Origin: DATDOY01 sp035293045 | Lineage (GTDB): Bacteria; Actinomycetota; Acidimicrobiia; IMCC26256; JACPCJ01 | Length of the DNA: 30,457 nucleotides | Reading direction: 5' to 3' | NCBI GenBank assembly: GCA_035293045.1 | Contig: DATDOY010000157.1 | Span: 1 to 30,457 of the forward strand | Shown: positions 22,871 through 30,457 of the stretch, piece after piece | Layout: each line of letters starts with the position of its first letter | Numbering within the stretch: position 1 is the stretch's first letter | The notes under the pieces: model-generated | What the model was told of the DNA's origin: nothing | What the model saw: the letters and a program-made list of their open reading frames with translations, nothing else | Databases searched by the model: none | Made by a program: the position numbers and the translations under genes

Positions 22871-22877
22871 GGGACCC

Positions 22878-23774
<897 letters not shown>

Positions 23775-23849
23775 GTTTCCCACGCTCGCCCTGCGGTGCC
23801 ATCCCGGCGTCTGCGTGCACGGGCGGCGGCGCACGGCTTGAATGACGGC

Positions 23850-25232
23850 GTGCCCTACCGGACCATCATCGAGCCGTTCCGCATCAAGGCGGTCGAGTTC
23901 CTGCGCTTTTCGACACGCGACGAGCGCGAAGCGGCGCTCGCGCAGGCCGGCCACAACCTGTTCGCGCTCCACGCCGATGACGTCCTCATCGACCTGTTGA
24001 CCGACTCCGGCACCGGGGCCATGTCGGCCGAACAGTGGGGCGCCCTCATGCGGGGGGACGAGTCCTACGCCGGGTCGCGATCCTTTGAACGGTTCGAGGC
24101 GGTCGTACGCGATCTCACCGGCTACCGCCACGTGATTCCGACCCATCAGGGCCGCGCCGCCGAGCGCATCCTGTTTGCGGAGACCGTGCGGCCCGATCAG
24201 ATCGTTCCCAACAACACGCACTTCGACACGACGCGCGCGAACGTGGAATACCAGGGCGGCGAGGCGCTCGACCTCATCTGTTCCGAGGGCCGCGATCTCC
24301 ATCTCGACGCGCCGTTCAAGGGCAACATCGACGTCGATGCGCTCGAGGGGGTGCTCTCGACACGGCGGCGTGACCAGGTTCCCCTCGTGATGATCACTAT
24401 CACCAACAACGCAGGCGGCGGACAGCCCGTGTCACTCGAGAACCTCAAGGCGACGCGCGAGGTGTGCGACCGGTTCGGCGTCCCCCTCTTCCTCGATGCC
24501 GCTCGCTTCGCCGAAAACGCGTGGTTCGTCGTCGAGCGGGAGCCCGGACAAGAGGGTCGGACGCCGCGTGACGTGGCCAAGGAGATGTTCCGCCTAGCCG
24601 ACGGCTGCACCATCTCACTGAAGAAGGACGGCCTCGGCAACATCGGAGGATGCCTCGCTCTCAATGACAGTGAGTTGGCGCAGCGGTGTCGCAACCTGCT
24701 GGTGCTCACCGAGGGGTTTCCGACCTACGGCGGCCTCGCAGGACGGGATCTCGAGGCGCTCGCCCAAGGCTTGATCGAGGTCACCGAGCCCGACTACCTG
24801 CGCTATCGGGTGCGCACCGCCGAGTATCTCGCCGAGAAGGCGTGGGCCGTCGGGGTTGAAACCGTGCGACCGCCCGGCGGGCACGCCGTGTATCTCGACG
24901 CCCGGTCGCTTCTGCCCCACATCCCGCCCCACGAGTTGCCCGCCCAGGCGCTCGCGTGCGAGCTGTACCTCGAGGGTGGGGTTCGCGGGGTGGAAATGGG
25001 GACGCTGATGTTCGGGCGGGCGCGAGAGGGTGGTCCCGACGAGCCCGCGCCGAACGAACTCGTGCGGCTCGCCCTCCCGCGGCGGGTCTATACGCAAAGC
25101 CACGTCGACTTTGTCGGCGAGGTGATCGGCGAAGTGGCGACGCGTGCCAAATCGCTGCGCGGGTACCGCATCGTCGATCAGCCCCCGTGGCTCCGGCACT
25201 TCACGGCTCGGCTCGAGCCGCTCTCCGCCTGA
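23850..25232 (+). CDS. tnaA: Tryptophanase-like beta-eliminating PLP lyase
   Basis: A 460-residue aminotransferase-fold enzyme that would split L-tryptophan (or tyrosine) to indole (or phenol), pyruvate and ammonia. It has TDSGTGAMSAEQW, GDESYAGS with Tyr73, PTHQGRAAE, LFLDAARFAEN and the PLP-binding Lys259 in SLKKDGLGNIGG. Residues that separate the two enzymes favour tryptophanase: Asp126 in HFDTTR (Asp137 in E. coli TnaA; Thr in tyrosine phenol-lyase), His450 in RHFTARL (TnaA His463; Phe in TPL) and Met where TPL has the phenol-binding Arg381. But the Lys region reads KKDGLGNIGG, closer to TPL. The GTG at 23850 is preferred; TTG at 23838 is an alternative. No TnaC leader or permease is present. 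Some confusion with threonine aldolase-like enzymes is unlikely. Confidence 0.85.
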   Translation: MPYRTIIEPFRIKAVEFLRFSTRDEREAALAQAGHNLFALHADDVLIDLLTDSGTGAMSAEQWGALMRGDESYAGSRSFERFEAVVRDLTGYRHVIPTHQGRAAERILFAETVRPDQIVPNNTHFDTTRANVEYQGGEALDLICSEGRDLHLDAPFKGNIDVDALEGVLSTRRRDQVPLVMITITNNAGGGQPVSLENLKATREVCDRFGVPLFLDAARFAENAWFVVEREPGQEGRTPRDVAKEMFRLADGCTISLKKDGLGNIGGCLALNDSELAQRCRNLLVLTEGFPTYGGLAGRDLEALAQGLIEVTEPDYLRYRVRTAEYLAEKAWAVGVETVRPPGGHAVYLDARSLLPHIPPHELPAQALACELYLEGGVRGVEMGTLMFGRAREGGPDEPAPNELVRLALPRRVYTQSHVDFVGEVIGEVATRAKSLRGYRIVDQPPWLRHFTARLEPLSA

Positions 25233-25246
25233 ACCGAGAGGGCGGG

Positions 25247-26551
25247 CTACGCCTGGCGGCGACCGCTGGCCGCGGGCCGGCGGCGACGGTTGCGCCGCCG
25301 GGGACCGCTGGGGCCATCCACGCCGTTCCCGTTGCCGTTCCCGTTCCCGCGCTGGTCGCTGCCGCGCTGACCGGCGCTCCCGGCCCCCCTGCGCTCGCCG
25401 TTGCCGTTGCCGGTGCGGGCGCCGTTGCCGTTCGGGCGTCCCCGCCCGCCGGAGACGGGCCCGGCTTCGATGCCGAGGCCGCGCTTGAGCTGGCGGGCCG
25501 CCGATGCGTCTTCCCGGCCGACCATCGAAACCACGATGCCCGAGGCGCCGGCGCGAGCAGTGCGTCCCGAGCGGTGGAGGTAGGTCTTGGCGTCCTCGGG
25601 AAGGTCGAAGTGCACGACGCACGCCACGTCGTCGACGTGGATGCCACGTGCGGCCACGTCGGTGGCCACGAGCGCCCGTACGTTGCCGTTCGCGAACGAG
25701 CGGAGGGCGCGATCGCGCTGGCCCTGGGACCGGCCACCGTGGATCGCCCCGGCCGTCACGCCTTCGGCGCTGAGCTGGCGCGCCACTCGGTCGGCCGTTC
25801 GCCGCGTGCGGGTGAACACGATGGTCGAACCGGCGTCCGAGATCGCCTCGGCCGTCCGGGTGATCCGCTGCGGCTTCTCGACGTCCCAAAACTCGTGGCG
25901 GGCCGTCGTCATGTCGGGCTCGACGCTCCCCACCTCGTGGCGGGCGGGATCCCGCTGGTAGTTGCGCGTGAGCACGGCGACGTCGCCGTCGAGCGTCGCC
26001 GAAAACAGCACCGTCTGGCGATCGCGGGATGTGGCGTCGAGCAGGCGGCGAACTTCTGGAAGAAAGCCCATGTCCGCCATCCGGTCGGCTTCGTCGACGA
26101 CGACGATGTCGACGTCGCGAAGGTCAACGTCACCCTGGCCCACGAGGTCGGCGAGGCGGCCGGGGCAGGCGACGAGCACGTCGACGCCCTTGCGGAGCGC
26201 CTTGCGTTGCGGGCCGTATCCGACGCCGCCGTAGACCGAGACGACGCGACGAAAGCGCGCCGCGAGCAGGGGCTTCAGCTCGCGCTGGATCTGCTCGGCG
26301 AGTTCACGCGTGGGCGCGAGGACGAGGGCCCTGGGGCGGTGCGGTTCGGCGTGCTGCACGAGTGCAGCGAGCGGGATTCCGAAGGCGACCGTCTTTCCGG
26401 AGCCGGTGGGTGCACGACCGCAGATGTCGCGGCCGGCGAGGGCGTCGGGGATGGCCGCCGCCTGAATGGGAAAGGGTTCGGTAATGCCTCGGGCGGACAG
26501 CGCCGCGACGAGGTCAGTAGGGACGCCGAGATCGGCGAAGGACGTGGACAT
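25247..26551 (-). CDS. DEAD-box RNA helicase with Gly/Asn/Arg-rich tail
   Basis: A 434-residue RNA helicase. All motifs are present: Q motif (GITEPFPIQ), motif I APTGSGKT at about 47-54, Ia PTRELAEQ, motif II VVVDEADRM, motif III SAT, then ATDVAARGIHV and HRSGRTARAG (motifs V and VI). It unwinds structured RNA, for instance during ribosome assembly or cold shock. The last 70 or so residues are low-complexity, with repeats of NGNG and RRR, likely an RNA-binding tail. ATG 26551 is preceded by AGGAG. The leader of about 200 nt upstream has two hairpins. The gene ends 14 nt from the convergent lyase stop. Confidence 0.93.
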   Translation of the reverse strand: MSTSFADLGVPTDLVAALSARGITEPFPIQAAAIPDALAGRDICGRAPTGSGKTVAFGIPLAALVQHAEPHRPRALVLAPTRELAEQIQRELKPLLAARFRRVVSVYGGVGYGPQRKALRKGVDVLVACPGRLADLVGQGDVDLRDVDIVVVDEADRMADMGFLPEVRRLLDATSRDRQTVLFSATLDGDVAVLTRNYQRDPARHEVGSVEPDMTTARHEFWDVEKPQRITRTAEAISDAGSTIVFTRTRRTADRVARQLSAEGVTAGAIHGGRSQGQRDRALRSFANGNVRALVATDVAARGIHVDDVACVVHFDLPEDAKTYLHRSGRTARAGASGIVVSMVGREDASAARQLKRGLGIEAGPVSGGRGRPNGNGARTGNGNGERRGAGSAGQRGSDQRGNGNGNGNGVDGPSGPRRRNRRRRPAASGRRQA

Positions 26552-26810
26552 GCAAACACTCCTGTGGTACCCCGCACTCGCGGGGACTCGTTGTCGGGTT
26601 GGCGAACTCGCTCGAGCATCGCCAAATGCCCGCTAGTGGGCGCAACGAGGATCGAGAGAAGTCGGCCACGGCTCGTCCTCAGGTTGAGGGGCCGTGCGCC
26701 GCGAAAATCTCCGAGCGAATCTTGGTTCGAGGCGCGCGTGCGCTTCGGCTCGGGTGGTGCGGTGATGTCACTGTAACACGTTGCCGGCGAGATCTTCGTT
26801 CGTTGGGCGA
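26552..26810 (-). promoter_or_regulatory. Structured leader of the DEAD-box helicase
   Basis: No gene is seen here. Hairpin CCCCGC/GCGGGG (26570-26575 with 26580-26585) lies 11 nt upstream of the helicase's Shine-Dalgarno. A second stem TTGGCGA/TCGCCAA (26599-26605 with 26619-26625) lies further up. TACAGT (about 26768-26773, minus) could be a -10, giving a leader of some 210 nt. Long structured leaders are known for cold-shock helicases. Confidence 0.4.
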
Positions 26811-28649
26811 TTAGCCCGACTGCTGTGCCCGCTTCTTCTGCGACGCGGTACGTCCGCGGATCGTCTGATCAAGGACAACCTTGCGCAGTCTGACCGAGTG
26901 CGGTGTGACTTCCACGCACTCGTCCTCGCCGATGAGCTCGAGCGCTTGCTCGAGCGAAAGCGGCAGCGGCGGCACCAGCCTCACCAGCTCCTCGGCGTTG
27001 GACTGGCGGATGTTGGTGACCTTTTTCTCCTTGGTCGGGTTCACGTCCATGTCGTCGGGACGAGCGTTTTCGCCGACGATCATGCCCTCGTAGACCTCGA
27101 CGCCGGGGCCGACGAACATTGCCCCGCGCTCTTGCAGGTTGAAGAGGGCGTAGCTCGTGCTGAGGCCGCGGCGATCGGCGATCAGGTTTCCCGTGGTGCG
27201 CGTGCGGAGCTCGCCCATCCACGGCTCGTAGCGGTCGAACACATGGTGCAGTTGGCCCGTGCCGCGCGTCTCGGTCATGAACTCGGTGCGGAACCCGATG
27301 AGACCGCGCGCAGGAACGAGGTAGTCAAGGCGCACCCAGCCGGATCCGTGGTTCACCACCTGTTCCATCCGACCGCGCCGCAGGGCCAGCAGTTGGGTGA
27401 CGACCCCCAGGTAGTCCTCGGGCACGTCGATGGCGACGCGTTCAACGGGCTCGCACTTCTTGCCGTCGATCTCCTTGGTGAGCACCCGCGGCTTGCCGAC
27501 CGTGAGCTCGAAGCCCTCGCGCCGCATCATCTCGACGAGCACGGCGAGCTGCAGCTCACCCCTCCCCTGGACTTCCCAGGTGTCCGGGCGCTCGGTCGGG
27601 AGCACGCGGATCGACACGTTGCCCACGAGTTCGGCGTCGAGGCGATTCTTGATGAGGCGCGCCGTGAGCTTCTTGCCGTCCTGACCCGCCAACGGCGACG
27701 TGTTGACGCCGATCGTCATGGCGAGGCTCGGCTCGTCGATGGTCATCACCGGGAGCGGCCGCGGGTCGTCGGGATCAGCGAGGGTCTCACCGATGGTGAC
27801 ATCTGGGATCCCGGCCACCGCCGCGATGTCGCCGGGGCCCGCCTCGTCGGCCTCGACTCGATCAAGATTCTCGGTCACGTACAACTCGGTCAGCTTGACC
27901 TTCTCGATCGTGCCGTCGTGGCGGCACCACGCCACCTCCTGGGCGCGGCGCAGCGTGCCGTGGCGGACGCGGCACAGCGCGAGCCGACCCACATACGGAG
28001 AGGCGTCGAGGTTGGTCACGAGCACCTGGAGCGGGTGGCCGTCGTCGTAGCTCGGAGCGGGCACGTGCTCGAAAATGGTGGTGAAGAGGGGCTTGAGATC
28101 GGTCCCCGGCGTGGCGACGTCCACCGAGGCCTGGCCGGCGCGGGCGTTGCAGTAGATGATCGGGAACTCGATCTGGTGCTCCTTGGCGTCGAGGTCGAGG
28201 AACAACTCGTAGACCTCGTCGACCACTTGGCTGATCCGCGCGTCCGGCCGGTCGATCTTGTTGATGACGAGGACGACCGGGAGGTTGGCCTCAAGGGTCT
28301 TGCGCAACACGAAGCGCGTCTGGGGAAGCGGCCCCTCGCTGGCGTCGACGAGGAGCAGGACGCCGTCGACCATCGTCAGTGCGCGCTCGACCTCGCCGCC
28401 AAAGTCGGCGTGGCCGGGGGTGTCAACGATGTTGAGCTTCACGCCCTCCCAGCGCACCGCGGTGTTCTTGGCAAGGATCGTGATCCCCTTCTCGCGCTCG
28501 AGGTCGAGGGAGTCCATGACCCGGTCGTTCACATCCTGGTTGGCGCGGAACGCGCCCGACTGCCAAAGCATGGCGTCGACGAGCGTCGTCTTGCCGTGGT
28601 CGACGTGAGCGACGATGGCGAGGTTGCGCAGATCCGAGCGCGCGGACAT
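26811..28649 (-). CDS. typA: GTP-binding translation factor BipA/TypA
   Basis: A 612-residue translational GTPase related to EF-G that binds the ribosome under stress and assists 50S assembly. G1 is AIVAHVDHGKTTLV at about 11-24; the switch I/G2 segment LDLEREKGITI, G3 DTPGHADFGGEVERAL, G4 VINKIDRPDA and the G5 region follow. EF-G-like domains III and V and the BipA-specific C-terminal domain are present (GRGELQLAVLVEMMRREGFEL, then VPARGLIGFRTEFMTETRG, then PTKEKKVTNIR). Length matches the family (about 600-615). ATG 28649 has a GGAGAG ribosome-binding site. No other gene is fused. Confidence 0.96.
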   Translation of the reverse strand: MSARSDLRNLAIVAHVDHGKTTLVDAMLWQSGAFRANQDVNDRVMDSLDLEREKGITILAKNTAVRWEGVKLNIVDTPGHADFGGEVERALTMVDGVLLLVDASEGPLPQTRFVLRKTLEANLPVVLVINKIDRPDARISQVVDEVYELFLDLDAKEHQIEFPIIYCNARAGQASVDVATPGTDLKPLFTTIFEHVPAPSYDDGHPLQVLVTNLDASPYVGRLALCRVRHGTLRRAQEVAWCRHDGTIEKVKLTELYVTENLDRVEADEAGPGDIAAVAGIPDVTIGETLADPDDPRPLPVMTIDEPSLAMTIGVNTSPLAGQDGKKLTARLIKNRLDAELVGNVSIRVLPTERPDTWEVQGRGELQLAVLVEMMRREGFELTVGKPRVLTKEIDGKKCEPVERVAIDVPEDYLGVVTQLLALRRGRMEQVVNHGSGWVRLDYLVPARGLIGFRTEFMTETRGTGQLHHVFDRYEPWMGELRTRTTGNLIADRRGLSTSYALFNLQERGAMFVGPGVEVYEGMIVGENARPDDMDVNPTKEKKVTNIRQSNAEELVRLVPPLPLSLEQALELIGEDECVEVTPHSVRLRKVVLDQTIRGRTASQKKRAQQSG

Positions 28650-28677
28650 ACAACTCTCCGAAGGAAGGGTTACCGAA

Positions 28678-28697
28678 CCCGCAGGGTACCCCGCGGG
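28678..28697 (-). terminator. Stem-loop after the AIM24 gene
   Basis: CCCGC (28678-28682) and GCGGG (28693-28697) form a 5-bp stem that contains the internal palindrome GGGTACCC. It sits one base after the AIM24 stop and before typA. No T-tract, so a weak or rho-assisted terminator at best. Confidence 0.3.
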
Positions 28698-28698
28698 C

Positions 28699-29376
28699 TC
28701 AGCCGCGACTGAACGGCAGGACCGACGTCATCCAGGCGATGAACTCGCTCGGGTTGCGGCTCTGGGTCCACACCTGGCCGGGCCCGGTGAACTCGAAAAC
28801 AAACCCTTCGCCCGACTTGAGCGTCTGCATGATTCCCTTGTTGACCATGCGCGTCGTGAACTGCATGCCGTCGGAGAAGGCCACCATGTGCCCGGAGTCG
28901 AGCACGTACTGCTCCCCCGCGGCGACCGTGACGACGTCAAGTGCCCCGTAGCACGCGGCAACCACCGGTCCCTGGCCGGTGGCCCGGACGACGAAACCGC
29001 CCTCTCCCCCGACGAGGTTCTTGAAGCCACCCCATTTGGCGTCGATCTCGACGCCATCGGACGAGGCGAGCCACGCGCCGCGCGAGAGGTTGAGGGCGCC
29101 TTCCACCGGAATGACCGTGACGTCACCGGGAAGACGCGCCGCGCAGTCGACCCATCCGCCTGACGTCGGCGCGGTGTAGCGACTCACGAAGAACGACTCG
29201 CCGCCAAGGACGCTGCGCTTCAAGCCCTTGAGGAGACCACCCTCCATCTTGGAATCGCTTTCGACTCCCGCCGAAGTGGCCATCATCGCCCCCGACTCGA
29301 GGCGGGCCGATTCGCTTGGTGCCAGCGTGAGGCGGGCGACGGCGAAGGCCGGGTTGTGACGAATCGAAACGTCCAT
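28699..29376 (-). CDS. AIM24 family protein
   Basis: A 225-residue, Gly-rich beta-sandwich protein of the AIM24/TIGR00266 family. Characteristic segments are ARLESGAMMATSAGVESDSKMEG, then LKRSVLGGESFFVSRYTA, then LNLSRGAWLASSDGVEIDAKWG, and VLDSGHMVAFSDGMQF and SGEGFVFEFTGPGQVWTQSRNP at the end. Function in bacteria is unknown; the yeast namesake is a mitochondrial inner-membrane protein. No signal peptide. ATG 29376 has GAGAGGACCCAC upstream; a longer frame to 29493 is not conserved-like. Confidence 0.9.
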   Translation of the reverse strand: MDVSIRHNPAFAVARLTLAPSESARLESGAMMATSAGVESDSKMEGGLLKGLKRSVLGGESFFVSRYTAPTSGGWVDCAARLPGDVTVIPVEGALNLSRGAWLASSDGVEIDAKWGGFKNLVGGEGGFVVRATGQGPVVAACYGALDVVTVAAGEQYVLDSGHMVAFSDGMQFTTRMVNKGIMQTLKSGEGFVFEFTGPGQVWTQSRNPSEFIAWMTSVLPFSRG

Positions 29377-29457
29377 GTGGGTCCTCTCAGCGGTACGCGG
29401 AACGCGGACGTGCGGCGAGGAAGCGAATCTATCGGCCAGCCCGGATCCCTCACCATG

Positions 29458-29499
29458 GTGTGAGTGTCTGCCCGGCTCACGCCGGGCAGACACTCACAC
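29458..29499. repeat. Perfect 19-bp palindrome, copy 2 of the dispersed repeat
   Basis: Arms 29458-29476 and 29481-29499 are exactly complementary around a TCAC loop. The arm GTGTGAGTGTCTGCCCGGC matches copy 1 at 1700-1747 apart from one C-to-T change within the shared core. It follows the stop of the ABC-F gene (29517), where it could act as a terminator, and precedes the AIM24 promoter region. Confidence 0.8.
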
Positions 29500-29516
29500 T
29501 CAAACGAGCGCAGGAA

Positions 29517-30457
29517 TCAGATGGCCGGTGACGTGAGGGACATCTCCGACGCGGACATGGGCACGACGAGTCCGTCGGTCTCGAACACCAGGCACCGATC
29601 GAAGGAGCGGAGGAACCAACGGTCGTGCGTCACCGCAATCACCGAGCCCTCGAAGGTACCGAGCGCGTCTTCGAGCGCCTCGGCGGACGTGAGATCGAGG
29701 TTGTCGGTGGGCTCGTCGAGCAGGAGCAGCGTCGCGCCGCCCAACTCGAGCAGGAGGATCTGAAAGCGGGCCTGCTGACCACCCGACAGCGTTCCGAACG
29801 TCTGGTCGGCGCAGCGCTGGAGTTCGTACCGACGGAGCCGTTGCATGGCGGGACCCCGAGCCAGGTCGTGGCGGCGGAGAATTTCCAGCAGCGTGGACGC
29901 CCCGAACTCGGGATGAGCGTGCATTTGGTTGAAGTAGCCGGGCACGACGCGCGCGCCCAGCCGCCAGTGGCCCGTGTGGTCGATCGGCTCACCGGCGAGG
30001 AGGCGCAGGAAATGCGACTTTCCCGTCCCGTTGGGTCCGACGACAGCGACCCGATCCCCGTACCAGATCTCGGTGGACATCGGTTGCGTGAGCGCGTCGA
30101 TGGCAAGACCTTCGAAGACCGCTACCTGGTTGCCGGTCCGCGCGCCGTCGAGACGCATGCTGATCTTCTGGTCCTTCGGTCGTTCGGGCGGAGGGCCGCC
30201 GGCCTCGAAATGCTTGAGGCGGGTCTCGGCGGCGCGAGCCCTCCCCGCATTGCCGTCGTTGGACGCGGCGCGGATCTTCATGATGCGCATGAACTCGGCG
30301 AGGCGGTTGCGCTCTTCGACCCATCTCCGGTGATCGTCCTCGAGCTTGGCCAGGCGGTCGTCGCGGGCCGCGTGGTAGGTGGCGAAGCCTCCGCCGTGCG
30401 TCCACGCCCCGGAACCCTCGATGGTGACGATCTTGTGGCTCGTCCTCGAGAGCAGCT
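29517..30457 (-). CDS. ABC-F family ATP-binding protein, C-terminal part (partial)
   Basis: The frame is open to the right edge, so only about 313 C-terminal residues are present. ABC-F proteins have two ATPase domains and no membrane part, and act on the ribosome (translation control or antibiotic protection). The linker region at the edge (SRTSHKIVTIEGSGAWTHGG, then RRWVEERNRLAEFMRIMKIR) is followed by the second domain: Walker A VGPNGTGKS, signature LSGGQQARFQ, Walker B LLLLDEPTDNLDL and switch AVTHDRWFLRSFD. The signature has LSGGQQAR, standard for ABC-F. Which ABC-F subfamily cannot be told from this part. Confidence 0.88.
   Translation of the reverse strand, partial: LLSRTSHKIVTIEGSGAWTHGGGFATYHAARDDRLAKLEDDHRRWVEERNRLAEFMRIMKIRAASNDGNAGRARAAETRLKHFEAGGPPPERPKDQKISMRLDGARTGNQVAVFEGLAIDALTQPMSTEIWYGDRVAVVGPNGTGKSHFLRLLAGEPIDHTGHWRLGARVVPGYFNQMHAHPEFGASTLLEILRRHDLARGPAMQRLRRYELQRCADQTFGTLSGGQQARFQILLLELGGATLLLLDEPTDNLDLTSAEALEDALGTFEGSVIAVTHDRWFLRSFDRCLVFETDGLVVPMSASEMSLTSPAI

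Noticed and set aside
22206..22877. N-terminal extension of the desaturase frame
   Set aside because: Arg/His-rich shadow of the divergent hydrolase; the promoter and ATG at 22878 mark the real start.
25262..25460. NGNG repeats as a tandem DNA repeat
   Set aside because: They encode the low-complexity tail of the helicase and need no separate explanation.
24956..26776. 606-residue open frame on the plus strand
   Set aside because: Antisense to the helicase and in a wrong frame over the lyase; shadow composition.
26781..28712. 643-residue open frame on the plus strand
   Set aside because: Exact antisense of typA; His/Leu/Asp-rich shadow with no family features.

Overview
This is a gene-dense, very GC-rich window with about 29 protein genes on both strands. 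It looks like chromosomal DNA of a high-GC Actinomycetota, possibly of the Acidimicrobiia type. The grounds are the base composition, many GTG/TTG starts, several genes whose start codon lies 6-7 nt after a TANNNT -10 box (leaderless style), an F420-type LLM oxidoreductase, actinobacterial small proteins, a WxL-like/DUF916 pair and a soluble-type acyl desaturase with three His boxes. No rRNA, tRNA, CRISPR array, transposase, phage gene or plasmid function was seen. The taxonomic placement is inference.

Layout. 1-1677 (+): tail of a probable patatin-like protein, a HAD hydrolase joined to it by a TTGA overlap, and an unknown actinobacterial protein. A 22-bp perfect palindrome follows. 1771-7231 (-): seven minus-strand genes, from msrB through an exported FG-GAP-like protein, arfB, a 2TM-type nucleotide cyclase, a MaoC-like hotdog protein and a YhhN membrane protein to a membrane protein with a degenerate GGDEF-like domain. 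7385-11631 (+): a large secreted alpha/beta hydrolase, then a WxL-like secreted protein and its DUF916 membrane partner. The DUF916 tail overlaps an antisense small acidic gene (11450-11686, -). 11872-12897 (+): stand-alone ATP-dependent DNA ligase. 12911-14724 (-): F420-type oxidoreductase and a group-2-like sigma-70 factor.

14725-15234 is a 510-bp non-coding region with two large hairpins and a SigB/SigF-like promoter candidate facing the sigma gene. 15235-21256 carries a zinc alcohol dehydrogenase, a small acidic protein, a TetR regulator with a clear 27-bp palindromic operator, a dimeric-barrel-like protein, a tyrosine phosphatase, an EthD-like protein whose ribosome-binding site is buried in a hairpin, and an overlapping carboxymuconolactone-decarboxylase/thioesterase pair. 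21285-25232 carries a secreted alpha/beta hydrolase divergent from a fatty-acid desaturase, then a tryptophanase-like PLP lyase. 25247-30457 (-) carries a DEAD-box helicase with a structured leader, BipA/TypA, an AIM24 protein and the C-terminal part of an ABC-F ATPase cut by the window edge.

There is no single obvious new multi-gene system. Most genes are housekeeping or ordinary accessory functions. The most notable signals are non-coding or regulatory: two near-identical perfect palindromes 28 kb apart plus a third of the same build, the structured intergenic region by the sigma gene, and the RBS-masking hairpin. Among proteins, the tryptophanase-like enzyme mixes tryptophanase and tyrosine phenol-lyase signatures, and the cyclase lacks the usual purine-specifying lysine.
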